From NCBI GenBank assembly GCA_015847255.1, contig JADLZK010010478.1, forward strand, positions 1 to 64,000: DNA of 64,000 bases, in the 5' to 3' direction. Shown in pieces: positions 50,218 through 63,290 of the stretch; within the stretch, counting starts at the first letter, position 1, and each line of letters starts with the position of its first letter. Both the position numbers and the translations under genes were made by a program. Below the pieces are notes generated by a model. The model was not told the DNA's origin and searched no databases. It saw nothing but the letters and a program-made list of their open reading frames with translations. The DNA comes from Hyparrhenia diplandra (taxonomy: Eukaryota > Streptophyta > Magnoliopsida > Poales > Poaceae).

Positions 50218-51402
50218 CCTGTTCCCTTAGTAGAAATGGCGTCCATTAGTTACTGTTCTTCACTCTTTTTTTTCCTCATGTTTTGTACTTGGTAGCCGGA
50301 TAAAGCTTACATGGGCGTTGCTTTTGCATTGTTGAGAGATGATTGTGTATATCTTTTCTTTTTTTGCTCGTGTTTTTTTTGCATTGTAGTATCATGAACA
50401 TCCCTTCCTTTTTGTAAGTTTGTTTATGCAAGTATCTAATAACAAGTGAATTTTGCCTCACTTTCACAGTTAAAATCTGGCTTTAGTAATAGGGAAAAAA
50501 AAGGTCTATTTTCAATTTCGTAACCAAGATTCCTTACTAATTCCGCTACTAAAGTTTCTTTCCCACGATACTCACTCCATTCAAAGAAGAAACTGGACTA
50601 CATTACCACAAAATATATTACTTAGCATTGTTTTACAATGGATTTATCACCGCGGAATGTGGTCGCTAAATACGTTCTGTTAATTCTTATAATGCGACTA
50701 GATATTGGGTCAATACATTACCAAATACTTTCCTTGAAAGAATATATTTCTAGAATTGTCAAGTCATTTTTGAACTTCAACCGAAGTTTTAGAAAAAACC
50801 TTAAGATTTATATTATCAAATTAGTATCATTAGACTTATCATAGAAAATATTCATAAGGTGCTCATTTTCTATCATAAATATTGTTATTTTTTCCTATAA
50901 AGTTTATCAAACTTTAAAAAGTTTGATCAGCATGAACTAGGATTTGATTTATTCAGGAATGGAGTACATGTTTTCCATAAAACAAAATGGGCCTAGCTTT
51001 ACAATTTTTTTGACCAACGACTCTACTGCTTCACCGTAATCAACGAATCAATGCAATGCCTAGCGTGCAGTGCTACCAGCCAATGCAAAAACTGGTAATA
51101 AAGTGTTCAAACGTAATAAATTATCTTATATAAGAGAAAAGATACATAAAATACTCGGTACAAGAACACAGATTTACTGTAGCTATGCAGTTGCGAATTG
51201 TTGTTAAGGACCTGAAAATGTTTTCAAGGTCACAAAAAAGCCTCTATGATTAGGGAGTAATGGAATACAATTGGGACTAAAACACAACCGAAGCAAACTA
51301 TTGAGCATTACATTCTGCAATGAAATGTGCACCCAACATTACAACTATCCAAGAATCCCAGGCCTGGCAGTGCACAAGTATTCTCTGAAGGCATCTGCTT
51401 TG
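50218..51402. other. Convergent 3' flanks of the CDPK and TYW genes
   Basis: The CDPK (+) and TYW (-) genes end towards each other, 1,185 bp apart. The interval should hold both 3' UTRs and about 0.5 kb of AT-rich spacer. No gene is seen. Confidence 0.45.
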
Positions 51403-54400
51403 CTAGATTTGCTGGCATCTAACATCAACTACAAGGTGGCGAATATGCGGCCCGTACCATTTCACACGTTCAACATGCTCCACTGACACGTTCCAAGATA
51501 GTCCTGTGACACAAAATTGCATAAGAATGGAATTTGAACCCTTGGAGAGCAAAAATGCATCGCAACAGATCAAAGCATAAATGCACCATTTCTACCATGG
51601 TTTTTGGCAATACTACTGATGGATTCAACAACATTGTCCAACCAGCGTGTCTCATCAGAGTCGTTGACATTCCCGTGTATATGCAATACGCCCCCGCCAA
51701 CCCTACACATATAATGATAGTAAATGTTAACATCAGAGGTTTGTTATGGATCCAGAAAATTGACAAAATTCCAATATCACATTCAAACATTATAGAGAAC
51801 TTGTTTCCAAGTGGGACCACACATTCCATCAAGCAGCCCAAGGTATTCCATGCCCTACACACTGATGAAAGAACCACCACGCAGGCATTTTCAATGTGTC
51901 AGACAACCAAATTTAGCAGCATGTAAATAGAAAGATTGGGACAGCGGTATCCAGCAACTCCAGTTTGGCCATATCAGGAGACACGATACTTCAGGATGAG
52001 TCAGAGGACGATAGCAATAAAATGATCTTTCCACATGAAATGAACTTCAATCAGGGAACCTTAAGCATCCCAGATTTTGCCGAGCGTGCCTTGAATACGC
52101 TCTGCTAAATGTAAACTCAATTGCGCTCTTTTGGTTCAATAAAGTGGGGAAAACCTTTTCTCTAAAAAAGAATTGGCAGGATGCCTTGGGGATATGTCAG
52201 ACTAGCACTACTAAGATCAATATGTTGATAAGCAGAGTTTATTCTGAAACAGCATTTTGCTGCTGACGTGTACACCTTTGTGATTAAGGTTGTAGGGATA
52301 TGAATGAAACCCTAGAGGTGTATGGTGATTAGAGAAGGAAAGCAGGCTTAGAAGAGAGAAATTAGAAGGGTTGAGAATAACAATTACAATGCTTAACCGT
52401 AGTCAGGGAATAGAGAAATTAGAAGGGTTGCGAATAACAATTATAATGCTTAGCTGTAACAGGGTACAATGCCATTATGTGTGTGCATGCGTGTGGAATC
52501 CAACCTAGCCCATTATTATGAACTAACCAACCCTAAAAGATTTGAGCACGACTTTCAAAAGACAGGCACATTCCCAACTAACTCCCTAACACAACAAGCC
52601 TTAGTAAAACCGACTCAAACAATACTAATAAATCAACTAAATTACTGAAGGATGCAGCTACTTGTGCAACAGAAACAAGAACCTCAGCAGGTCCAACTAG
52701 AGGAGGCCAAGACAAAGCTTACCTAAGCAATCAGACTTCTCTATATAAATATTCTTTGAACACTACAAGAAACCTAGAATGAAACAGGTGGTGATGCAGA
52801 TAGATCACCTTAAAGCTTCAACAGCAGTGACCCAGCTACATTCACTTGAGGGTAACAATCCAAGACAGACTCGATCAGCAACACCCTAACTCAAGTCCAG
52901 GAAGAAATTAAAGATCAGCAATTGCAATTCATGTGTTAGACCAAAAGATGAAATTTGTCGAGTACATACTTTGGGTGCAGTCACACGGTTATCTCCTTCA
53001 AGTATAATACATCGATCACCCACACTGTTGTTATTAACAGTGCGCCGAAGAGCCTCCAGAGCATGTGGATTCCATTCGCACGCATAAACTAGCTTGGCAT
53101 TAGCCCTGCAAGAGTAAGATTAAGAACAATATTTTTTTGGGGGGTATAAAATCAGAATCTCTGTGTTCGACCAAGGGCTATCAGAGAATGTACTTCACAA
53201 GAAACGGAAGAGCAAAGTATCCAATTCCAGCAAACAAATCCACGACCACCTCATCTCTACAGTTTAGCTGTCCCATGCGAAGTTTCTCTGAACGATTACC
53301 AGAAGAAAACATGCATTTTGTCACATCAAGTGAATAGCAGATGCCGTTTTCATAATGCGTAACCCATCCATTATCACCCAGAAGAAGTTCCAGTGTACTA
53401 TCTCTTGTACCATTTGGCATGATTTTACCCTGCCAAAAAAGGACAGATTGAATGAATCATATTGAAAAGGGCATCCCCAACAGAAATAAATGCTTGGTAG
53501 GGTAACCAAATGCATGCCACAAGTCAAGTCATAAAGTATAAGAATAAAAATACTTAATAATATATGGAAATTCAGTTGAGGACGGGAGACCACATGAACA
53601 TACACGGTATTGACTCCAAGAATGATAGCAGCCCATAAAGATGTTCTAGCTTCACTAATAAAGAGTCCATCCAATACTTACTTGGCGTGCAAGACGTTGT
53701 GCACCAAGTGACTTGGCAACTAGTGGCCAAAGTTCCTCGCTAACTGATTCCCACAATGGATTCTTAAAACATGTCTTCGGAAGTATGACAATATCACCAA
53801 GTGTCTCCCACCTACAGACATCAGAATGAGATTTAAGCAAGGAAGAGCAACTATAGTTGTAATAACAATAGATATTTTCATCAGAGAAACATACCTAGTT
53901 GGAAGCTGCTCCAACAACTGAGAGGGCATCCCTTTATTTTCCAGTAGAGAAGATAGAAGTTCTTTCATGATGGTTTGAGGAGACTTGGAAGGCTTTCGGC
54001 TGATGGCTAGTTCATCTTTCATAAAAGGAACCATTGCAAGATGACAAAACTTTTAATGCATCCTGAAGGGATAGGTTGTCTCCTACAAGTTTCTTTTCAG
54101 TAAACACTAATGATTCCCCAAAGGTGCATGAGTCATCATGTGTCATCTTGATATGCTCTTCAGCATTTAGGGAACGGAAAGCTTCATTAATAGGAAAAAG
54201 AACATGGCTATTATCATGACTCACTCGAACTTTTCTAGAAAGATCCAACCATCCAAACTTTTTCAGAATGTCCTTTGCTAATTTGGCATACGTCTTTTCC
54301 AGTTGAAGAACCAGAGGGCTTGAATCCGTCAAACCATCAGAACAAGCATCTTGTGATTTTGTATCATGATCAAAGATGCCATTTTGCTCATCTCTTGGCG

Positions 54401-57400
54401 AGTCAACAGCAGATAGTGCATCACGACTTTGAACTGTGCCATCTTTGTTTCTAACATATTTAAACATAGACTCCACTGAATGCAGATTAAGCATTATTGG
54501 TTGACTGAATTTGGTTCCAAATGCATAACAAGATGCACCACCACCTAAAATAACAAGATCATCCTTAATTACAAGCGATGAACTACGGACACAGAGGGAC
54601 TGGCTCAGCAACGGAATGGAAACACGAAACCAAACTCTATGCTTTAAGTTCAGCAATGTAACTTCTTGGTTGTTTTCTGTAATAGGACAGCCACCAAGTA
54701 TCCCAAGATAATTTTTGTAGATGAACATGCAGTGTGAAAACCTAGGTGATGGAGATCCCCATTTTGTGTTTTCCTTGTTCCACCTAAGTGTTGTTGTATC
54801 AAAACTGTAGAAGTCCTTCAGTGCCCGTTGGCCATCATGACCTCGAAGATGAATAGATTTGTACCATACGACACCATAGAATGTGAATGTCGAGCACATG
54901 GCCATTCGCCTGAAGCAGCAAGTACACTCCATTGCATACTTTTTTGTGTCAAATACATTCATACAAGAATATATGCCTTCATTACTGAGTCCGCCAAATA
55001 CATAAATTTTTGAAGCTACTGCAGCAGCTGCATGTCGGTGCCTGCATAAAGAGAGACAGAACGTCCATAAAAAAATTGAAAACTAGCAAAGAGGGATAAT
55101 AATTTCATCTAAACAGTACCTTGGTTGGAACAGATCTCCACAGCAATCCACTTTTGACCACGTATTACCAGTGCTTAGCAAAACCCAGACATCATCAAGA
55201 ATTTCTGAAGGGCCACCTCTACCTCCAATTAGATAAGTGCTATTACCAACTGCAGTAACAGTATGCCCCATCCTTGGTGAAGGAGATGCTTTGAAGATCA
55301 TTTCTGTCAACAAACCAGATTTGTGATCGAGCAGAAGGGAATAGTTTCTCCTTGCATGTCTTCCTGGTCCTCCGAAACCACCAAAAGTTAGGACCTGCTG
55401 CTCATCTCGAACAGTAAACACACAAGAGGCTTGGCCCCATAAGAACAGCTTCTCAATTGGTTCACCACTAATCTTCAATGTTGTGGTAGAGAGATGATTT
55501 CTGTTTTCTGACAACTTCTCCTGCGTTAATAATCTACATACAATATACAACAGAAAAGATGAAAAGGGTTCAATCGAAGGCTCCGAGCTACTTGATTGTC
55601 ACTTTGTAACAAGACTAAAAGTACACTATCATTATCAGAATTATAGAATAACAGATTAGACACCTAAATAGGAGCAGGACCATCAATTCATTAAATAATT
55701 AAGGGAAAATCATGGTTTAGTAACACAAAACAATCACCCATCTGCTACAAAGAAAAAGAAAAACATTTTTAATCAAAACCAGATGGAATTTAGTTTCTCA
55801 TTTAGTTCAGCTAATGTTCAACAAAAAATTTTCTTAAAACATGTGTTAGCTTAAACGGACATGTAATCTGATTAATTGGATGCGTAGTCCAACAAGGCTA
55901 AATAAAGCTGACAACCTTTTAAGCATTTACGGAAACACTGCTTATGAAATTTACATATGTAAACAACATGGACAATTAACAATTAAGTCAGTGGGTCCAA
56001 CATGCCAAACTACCATGTACTGTGATGCACCTCTTTGAAGCAACCAAATGATACCAAATATCCATTTCAGGGTCCACAAACCAATAAATTTACATGCTAA
56101 TCTAAAACAAATGAAAAGAAGGAACAAGATGAGACAAAAGAGAAGAGAACATGCCGTTTAGCAGCATTACCAAAACCATGCTTGAAACCCTCACTCCATG
56201 CAGAGTCTTGATTTCCAAAATACCTAGCTTCTATTGAACCTGTATCATCATCACAACTACGTCCACCGTTGCTGCTTTTTGTGACTAGGTACTCATCATT
56301 TGTTTTGGCACATTTATCTAATGGTATCTTAACTTCAGGACCCACAGAAGCCTCATAATCAACAGACTGACTACCACTTCCGTTACAGTTGTTTGACAAC
56401 CCCGATGAGTATGACAAACCCTGGCAATTTGATTGGAACCAACATGTTAAAATGCAATAAAAGAGAGAAAACAATAATAATAAAGGTCATTGTGGCACTA
56501 AATCTTGTAGAATGCACAAACATATTTGCAATAATTGGTGGTCAAAGTATATTTTTTGATAACACACAAATGTTCAGGATATGGACAGATGAAGATAAAT
56601 TTACACCCTTTGATCTTTTTAAAATGAAGCTGGCTAGATCAGTTTTGAACTACCAGTATCATTTGAAAAAGATCACGGTGGTGTCTATCTGACAAGTGGT
56701 AATAAATCAAGAAGTAGCTATCGCCATCTGCTGCTTGAAAAATCTTGCTCAGCTCATTAAGTAGTTCTATAAACAGAAACGTACTACAGATTATTATATT
56801 ATATTATTTTTAAAAGAAGTACTTAGTTTCACCCCAGCTTAATGAACATTCAGCAGAAACATTTTTGACTTACATGATATATATATCCAAAGTTTCCAAA
56901 CATGTGTGCCGTGCACACTACCAAAAAAAATTGGAATACATTAAGACAAGCATAGCTCAATACCTTATTCTGCAAGAGATCCAGAAATCCATCCATTCGC
57001 CTTTTATTTGCCTCCATTTTACTGTTGGCAATTCTAACAAGGTATCGGACATACTCGAGAAACAACAAGTTCATCAATCTGCCCCAGTGGCACTTCCATG
57101 CGAATTGAGCATCTTATTGCTACCATCGCACGTTTCTGCAAGCTTGTGATACCTGAAAACCAGATTAATCAATTTTAAACAAACCTAATCTGATATTCCT
57201 ACAAAGAAGTACAAGAAACATCATATGAATACTGAGCAATATACATTACAATCTAACGAATCCATCTCTCATCGTGCAAATCTTCACTTGTGAGTCAATT
57301 CATCATTTCAGCCAAAAGCGTGAACCAGAAATCATACTTTTCTAAAACTTCTAAAACCATATATGCAAAACTGACTACAATGAACCCTGAGCCTGTGATC

Positions 57401-58004
57401 AATGATAGAAGGATTCACAAATCGTTCCACAACATCTCCATGTATTGAAATACAGTACAATAACACTGATGGTAAGAATATACTTGAGTTGTTCATGTAA
57501 ATCGAAGTCTTGCCCAGCACCTCAACAAAACTCTAAACACAGGGTTGAACACACACAAGCTCACCTGATTCCCGGAACCCCGCACTGATCGCGGCCGCGA
57601 CGAGCGCCGCAGCTGCGGCGGCGTCCCTGCACTCCACCGCCACGATCATCGGCTCGAACCTGAACACCAGCTCGTCCCCAGCCGCTCCCGTCCCGCTCCC
57701 CGCCGAACAGCTGCTCCACCACGGCGTCCGCATCGGCCGGGTCGTGCGATACGTATACCCACCCGCCGCCCCGCGCCTTCTTCTTCGGCTTGGGGGCGCC
57801 ATCGCCCTGGCCCTCATGCGGTGGAGGCTGCGCGAGGACGGAGACGCGGCCGGAGCAGGAGGAGGTGGTGAAGAGGTCCGGATGGGAGTTGAGAGCGTCG
57901 AGGAGCGGCGCGATGGGGGCGTCGACGCCGCCCTTCGGGGACTTGTCCGGCGTCGGCGAGGAGAGCGCAGCCAGCGCCGCCGCCTTCCGGCGACCGAAAT
58001 CCAT
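51403..58004 (-). CDS. tRNA wybutosine-synthesizing protein 2/3/4 (TYW3-kelch-TYW2 fusion)
   Basis: Makes part of wybutosine at G37 of tRNA-Phe. Eleven exons: 58004-57565, 57152-56964, 56420-56155, 55533-55120, 55041-53895, 53811-53682, 53429-53194, 53105-52970, 52885-52809, 51702-51596, 51503-51403. Order: TYW3 methyltransferase region (MDFGRRKAAALAAL, SSCSGRVSVL, WVYVSHDP, IRCSIRMEVPLG); a kelch propeller (LFLWGQASCVFT, TFGGFGGPGRHAR, YLIGGRGGPSEILDDVW, IYVFGGLSNEG, LGILGGCP); then a TYW2 transferase with GTRDSTLELLLGDNGW, SSGNRSEKLRM, the AdoMet-binding VVDLFAGIGYF and VYACEWNP. It ends QQI. The TYW4-like part has kelch repeats only, as in plants. Indels: 57698-57701 (+1), about 57054-57061, 54935-54942 (+1) compensated near 54840-54848 (-1), and about 54021-54035 (+1). 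Restored length is about 1,079 residues. The third intron has a GC donor (56154-56153). Confidence 0.92.
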
Positions 58005-59955
58005 GTGACCGGGAGGCTGTCTTTCGCGGGGAGATTTCGCGAGGTGCTAGGGTTTGGGTTGGGCTTTTGCGAGGTTTAGGTGCAGGCGTGAAGCGGAGAT
58101 TGGGCCTTTCATCATATGGGAGCCCATTTCTCCCTGCCAAAACGTCTCGGCCGGCCAAATTTCACATGGGATATTTATTTCAATACAAGACAAATGCTCG
58201 TAGTCAAATGCTTTGACTGTATTATGAACCAGTTTGGAACGCTAGAAACTCTTCACAAAATTTACAAGAAATATTAGGAAAAAAGATTGCCCAAAAGTCA
58301 GACCGGTAACGTCTAGAACGCCCCCTCGGGTGCACTGCAGAGTGCAGTGATCTATTTCGGCCAATATAATTACAGCACACCGTTGCCAATACAATGCAGA
58401 ATGACGCATCAACTGTGTCGTGCCACAACATTGTAATCCAAGTTCTTCAATCCCCATGAAATAAATTTAATTGCAAGAAAACAATGAATGCATGTTGCAT
58501 CCACTGAGAAAAAAAAATGAGGTTCAAACTTTGCATATTATTTCTCATCAGAATTCATTCCTACAGACTACAGTACAGTTGTATCCTCTGTCTATATCAA
58601 TATATGTTCGTTAGAAGTTGTATGTTTCCCATATATGGTGCGTTGTGATGCGTAATTCTAACAGCTAACCAAATCTGGTGCCGCACTTTATGAATCTCCA
58701 AGAAGCTGAGTTCTCTGGTACACCACAGTTGATCTATTTCCCCTATGTACAACCGAAGGTCCAAGTTAGTGAACCATGAAGCTGATCTGAGTGCTGTAAC
58801 ATTGAGGTCGGAATGATGTCTGCAAACAGAGCATACCATATATTTTCCTCAAAATTCCGAATGAAGACCAAGCATCAGTTCTTAATCAATGCTACCTTCC
58901 ACTGTTGTTCACAAAATCTTTCTAGTTATTCCTTCCATTCAAAAGCATAAGCCTCATTGTCTCTTTAGTTCTCTCCTGTTTCTTGAACAATGTATTGTTT
59001 CACAGTTCTGTCCTGTTTCACCAGTGGTTTCGCCATGTTCCTCCTATATGTAGCTATGTACTCATCGGCATCACATGCAGCAGCTTAGGCCCTTATTACT
59101 CCTTGTAAAGATGACTAATTCACTAGTAGTTCACAGCCTGACAATTTATTAACCAAAAAACTTCTTGTCCTGCACGTCAGCAGATTAAAAGGTCAACATG
59201 AGTTCATTGCAACTCCAAAAAAAAATATAGCTAAAAGTGAATCTTAGAGTAGCCCTTAATCTAGGGGAGAAGGACTAAATCCAAGCAAACTAGATCTAGC
59301 TTATATATCATTACAGAAAATATCACTGGAACAAGAGTTGCTCTGAGAAGCACTGGATCTAAGCAATGAAAGAGCAAAACCCCTCTAACTTCAACACAGT
59401 GTCAGTTGCAACACAAGAAGCATGAGTGGAAAGTCAGATGCAGGATATGAGTAGGACAATAAATACACACATCTAGCAATGCTCTAGGTGATTCATATTT
59501 ATTCTGCAAGTGCCAAACAATTGGATAAATTGTTAAACTTGATGTAGAAAAACACAGGAAAAAGGACCAGACATAATACTTGGAAAGAAAAGCAATGAGT
59601 TCACAATGCATATTGTCCTCTACCTTGCAAATCACATCAACACCACAATGTGCATTCTATATAGATGTCTGAACATCTTCTGGATCGACCCGTTGAAGGC
59701 TGTAATCAAAGGATAATATCATCAACCATCAGAAAATGCCAGGGAATACACAACCATTATCTGTAACCAATTTAAATACTTAGAAGAACTGTTTTTACCT
59801 CAACTGCCAGTTTTAACATGGTGAAAAGGACAGCACTGTCTCTGGTCTTGTATTCACCATTGTATGTAAACACAATCCTGAAGAAGCTTAGCATAAAATA
59901 ACCAGCCAAAATCATGTTCCTAGTGTCTATGTTCCTTTACAACATCTTGATCCAT
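58005..59955. other. Intergenic between TYW and PPR genes
   Basis: The bases next to 58,004 are the TYW promoter; the stretch up to 59,955 is probably 3' UTR and flank of the PPR gene. Short frames only, without motifs. No RNA gene was recognised. Confidence 0.4.
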
Positions 59956-62199
59956 TCAACCTTTCAATTTCACAATACTGGTTTCCACCAGTTCATCACA
60001 AAGAGCAAGGGTTGACTCCAAATTGTCCTCATTAAAATCAAAATCAATATAAAAATTGTATACATCTGGTTCAGCTGTCAAACCTTCCTTCCTCATATCA
60101 TCAAATAGTTTTCTTGCCTCAACAAATTTCTTCTTTTTATTCAGCAATCTTATAAGAGCACTGTATGAGGTTGCAGTAAGTCTGAAACCCTTCTCTATCA
60201 TTTCTTTGTGGAAATATAGTGCCTCTTTCATATTCCTTGCCTTGCAGTGCCCCTTGACCAATATATTGTATGTATTCTCATTTGGCTCCACATTCTGAGA
60301 ACACATCCCCTTATAGATCTCGGTGGTAGATTTCATGTTATTGCCAATGCAGTACTGCTTCATAAGAGAATTGTAAGTTGCAGCATTTGGATGGATGTTC
60401 TTCTCCAGCATCCACTCAAGCAGCTTCTTTCCTCCTTCCACCCTGCCTGACATGCAAAAGCCATTCATCAAAACATTGTAAGTCACAATAGTAGGCTTAA
60501 TTCCTTTATCTAACATCTCTTGCAAGAGGTCGTAAGCCCCTGTCAAGCTCCCCTGACTTGCAGAGTGCATCAATAAGAGTTGTATATGTGTAAACATCCG
60601 GTTTAAGACCCGCTGTATCCATGTCTGCCATAGTCCTCATGGCCTGCTCCAGATAGCCTGCCTTGCATAGACCATTGATCAGGGGAGTTGTATGTGCAAG
60701 CATTCAGCTCAAGCCCCTTGTTAGACATCTCATGCAATAGCTCATTAGCGGCCTGAACATCCCCTTGCTTGCATAGTCCATCTGACAAAGCTGTATATGT
60801 CACTACATTTGGTGTCAATCCTCTCTGAACCATTGCATTATGCACCTGAAAGGCCTCCGCCATCTTCCCTCTCTTGCAATACCCATCAACAAGCACTGTG
60901 TATGTTACTTCATCAACATCCAACCGTCTGGCCAACATTTCCTGAAGCACTTTCTCTGCCTCTTTCAGCTCACCAGCCCGGCAAAGCCCATTTATCAGCG
61001 TTGTGTATGTCACCCCATCAGTTGCCAAGCCTTTTCTTTGCATCTCATCAAACCACCTTCTTGCAGGTGCCAAATCCCCTTTATTACAAAAACCACTCAA
61101 GACAGTCGTATACACAGCCTCATCCAATACCACCTTATGCTGGACCATATCCTCCACAACTCTCAAAGCATCTGAAAGCCACCCTTTGTCACACAATAAT
61201 GCAACAACACTAGTATACACAGTTGCATTTGGCTCCACCCCTCTTGCCACCATTTCATCCAACAGCTTCACCGCATTCTCCACCTCATCAAGAGCACAGT
61301 ATCCATGGATCAGAATCCCATACGTGACAACATCAGGCAGTGAAGGCATTTCATCGAACAGCTGGCGTGCATGCTTCACGCGGCCAGCACCACAGAGCGC
61401 CTTGAGTAGTATATTATAGGAGCAAACGTTCTTTTCCGGGAGTTCTTGAAACAACTCGATGGCTTCATCAAGTGAGAGGCGGGAGAGCACGGCGTTGCAG
61501 GCCTCCGGAGACGGGGAGATGCCGTACTGGCGGAGGCGGCGCAGTAGGGGAGCGGAGGGAAGGCACAAGAGGAGGAGGTCGAAGGAGGCGGGGTCCGAGG
61601 AGAATGCCTTGTAGGTGGATATGTAGTGCTCGACGAAATGCCTATGAGGGGAAGGGAAGCGGACTGCGCGGACGAGGATGGCGCGCGCGGCGCCGCCGCC
61701 GCGTACTACGGCGAGGTGAGCAGCGACGGCGAAGCAGCGGAGCAGGTGCGGGTGCGGGTGCTGCTGGGGCCGGGAGGGGAAGAGGAGGAGGAGCGGGAGA
61801 AGGAGGGCGGCGAGGTGCGGGTGGGAGGCGAGGAGCGGGAGCCCGAGAAGGAGGTGGATTGGGCGGAGGAGGGGCAGGAAGGGGAGCGGAGGAAGGGAGG
61901 TAGGGTGAGGCGAGGCGTTCACCGCGGCGGCGAGGCGGCGCGCGAGGGCGTCGTCGTCCGGCGAGTCAGGCCTGGGAGGGTGGTAGTCCGGGAACGGACG
62001 GAGCGCGCCAGTGGACGTGAGGGGCTCGGACTCAGCCGTCGGGGCGCGTCGGTGGCTGCGGCGGCGTGGGTTCGAGGACGAGGTGGTGGCGTGGCCGCGG
62101 CCGCGGCCGGCGGCGCCCACGTGCCGGAAGGCTCGCGCGGAGGTTAGAAAGGTGGAGAGCTTCGCTGCTGCGGCGGCGGCGGGCGCGGCGGAGGAGCAT
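59956..62199 (-). CDS. Pentatricopeptide repeat (PPR) protein, P class
   Basis: PPR proteins bind organelle RNA base by base and guide processing, editing or stability. The gene is intronless, as usual. The ATG at 62199 gives MLLRRARRRRSSEALHLSNL, an Arg/Ser/Leu-rich presequence suggesting mitochondria. A Pro/Leu-rich region follows, then about 13 consecutive 35-residue repeats, such as VVTYGILIHGYCALDEVENA, VTYTTLINGLCRAGELKEAE, VTYTVLVDGYCKRGKMAEAF and IVTYNVLMNGFCMSGRVEGG. All repeats are 35 long with no E or DYW tail, hence P class. Three extra bases split it into four frames: GGGG at 62041-62044, GGGG at 60682-60685 and CCCC at 60537-60540. Without them it is 746 residues, with the arithmetic exact. 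An upstream open frame has no ATG, which supports the start chosen. Confidence 0.9.
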
Positions 62200-63290
62200 C
62201 CGGCGGTGGTGGGTCCGGGAGTAGTTCCGGTGCCCGCCCTGGCGGCGGCGGCGGCAGGAGATGGGCGCTGGGCGGGGTAGAAGGCGGAGGAGGGGGCGCT
62301 CTGCCGTGCCCGTTTTCAGGCGAGGAGAGGAGAACTAGCGAAATTTACAGGACAACCGTTAAACCGTTGGATCAGGATCGTGCGGCTTATGGTACAAGTC
62401 ACAGGAAGTGTTAACATTGTCTCGTTCTCTCGCGCAGTGTGGTTCAATGATTTTGCAGTAGTCTGATCTCTTATCTCTGTTTTGTTTTCATGAAAGGATT
62501 ACATGAAAAAAAAAATGTATTTAGGTATTGGTAATTCGGTACAATCTATTTTTCATGTATATATGAGTAGGCAGCCAATTTACCAAATAATTTCTCATAC
62601 TGCTTTTGCTCCTCTAGAGCAGTTGACATAGAGCAGGAGCCGAAACTATACCCAAACAGGCCAGGCTCTCCGGTTAACAAGATCCATACTCTCTCCGTTC
62701 TAAATTATAAATCGCGACCGATTGCGCACCTAAATTTAATAATATGTCGAGATACATAAAGAAAATGGATGAACCCAATTTAATCACTCTTGCCTTTTCC
62801 TCTCCCCCTTATTTTCTATATACTACAAACCATTTTATCATCTTAAATATGTGCACCAAGGTTCAAATCTTGGTCGGTAAATTCACCAACCTACACTGTA
62901 ACACCAAACATTGGTGTTTCTCACAACAAATAAAGGAGCAAAAAAAAATCTGACTAACAAACAAAAAAAAAAATTCAAGCAATGTAGATATATCACAGCT
63001 GTCGCAGTGCAGCTGCCGCGCCGCATCTTCATGGGCACTAGTGTTCATGGGAGAAAGAAACTTCATCCTTCAGGTGATATATGCCAACATAGCAATAACA
63101 CCTTTATTACCACAGCTCAGCTCATGAACATTTACATCGGCTTCACTTTACAAACTGCATGAGTAATTTTATTCGTCTCACATGGCCTTTTTTCGAAACA
63201 CAACAGATAGGCAGATATTCACAGAAGGAAATGTTTTTTTTTTTGAAGGAAAAGGCAGATATTCACAGATCTTCATATATTATTAGAGTT
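62200..63290. other. Intergenic, PPR promoter side and aconitase 3' UTR
   Basis: The GC-rich first 150 bases are PPR leader. 'ctctctccgttctaaattataaat' at about 62,692 resembles one end of a Stowaway-type MITE with no partner seen. The stretch before 63,291 is expected to be 3' UTR of the aconitase gene. No other gene is seen. Confidence 0.45.

Noticed and set aside
62011..62280. Plus-strand frames opposite the PPR start (and 61472-62147)
   Set aside because: Antisense of the Arg/Ala/Leu-rich PPR N-terminus; the PPR repeats on minus are decisive.
62850..62895. tRNA-like T-arm (ccaaggttcaaatcttgg)
   Set aside because: No acceptor, D or anticodon stems can be built from the upstream bases.
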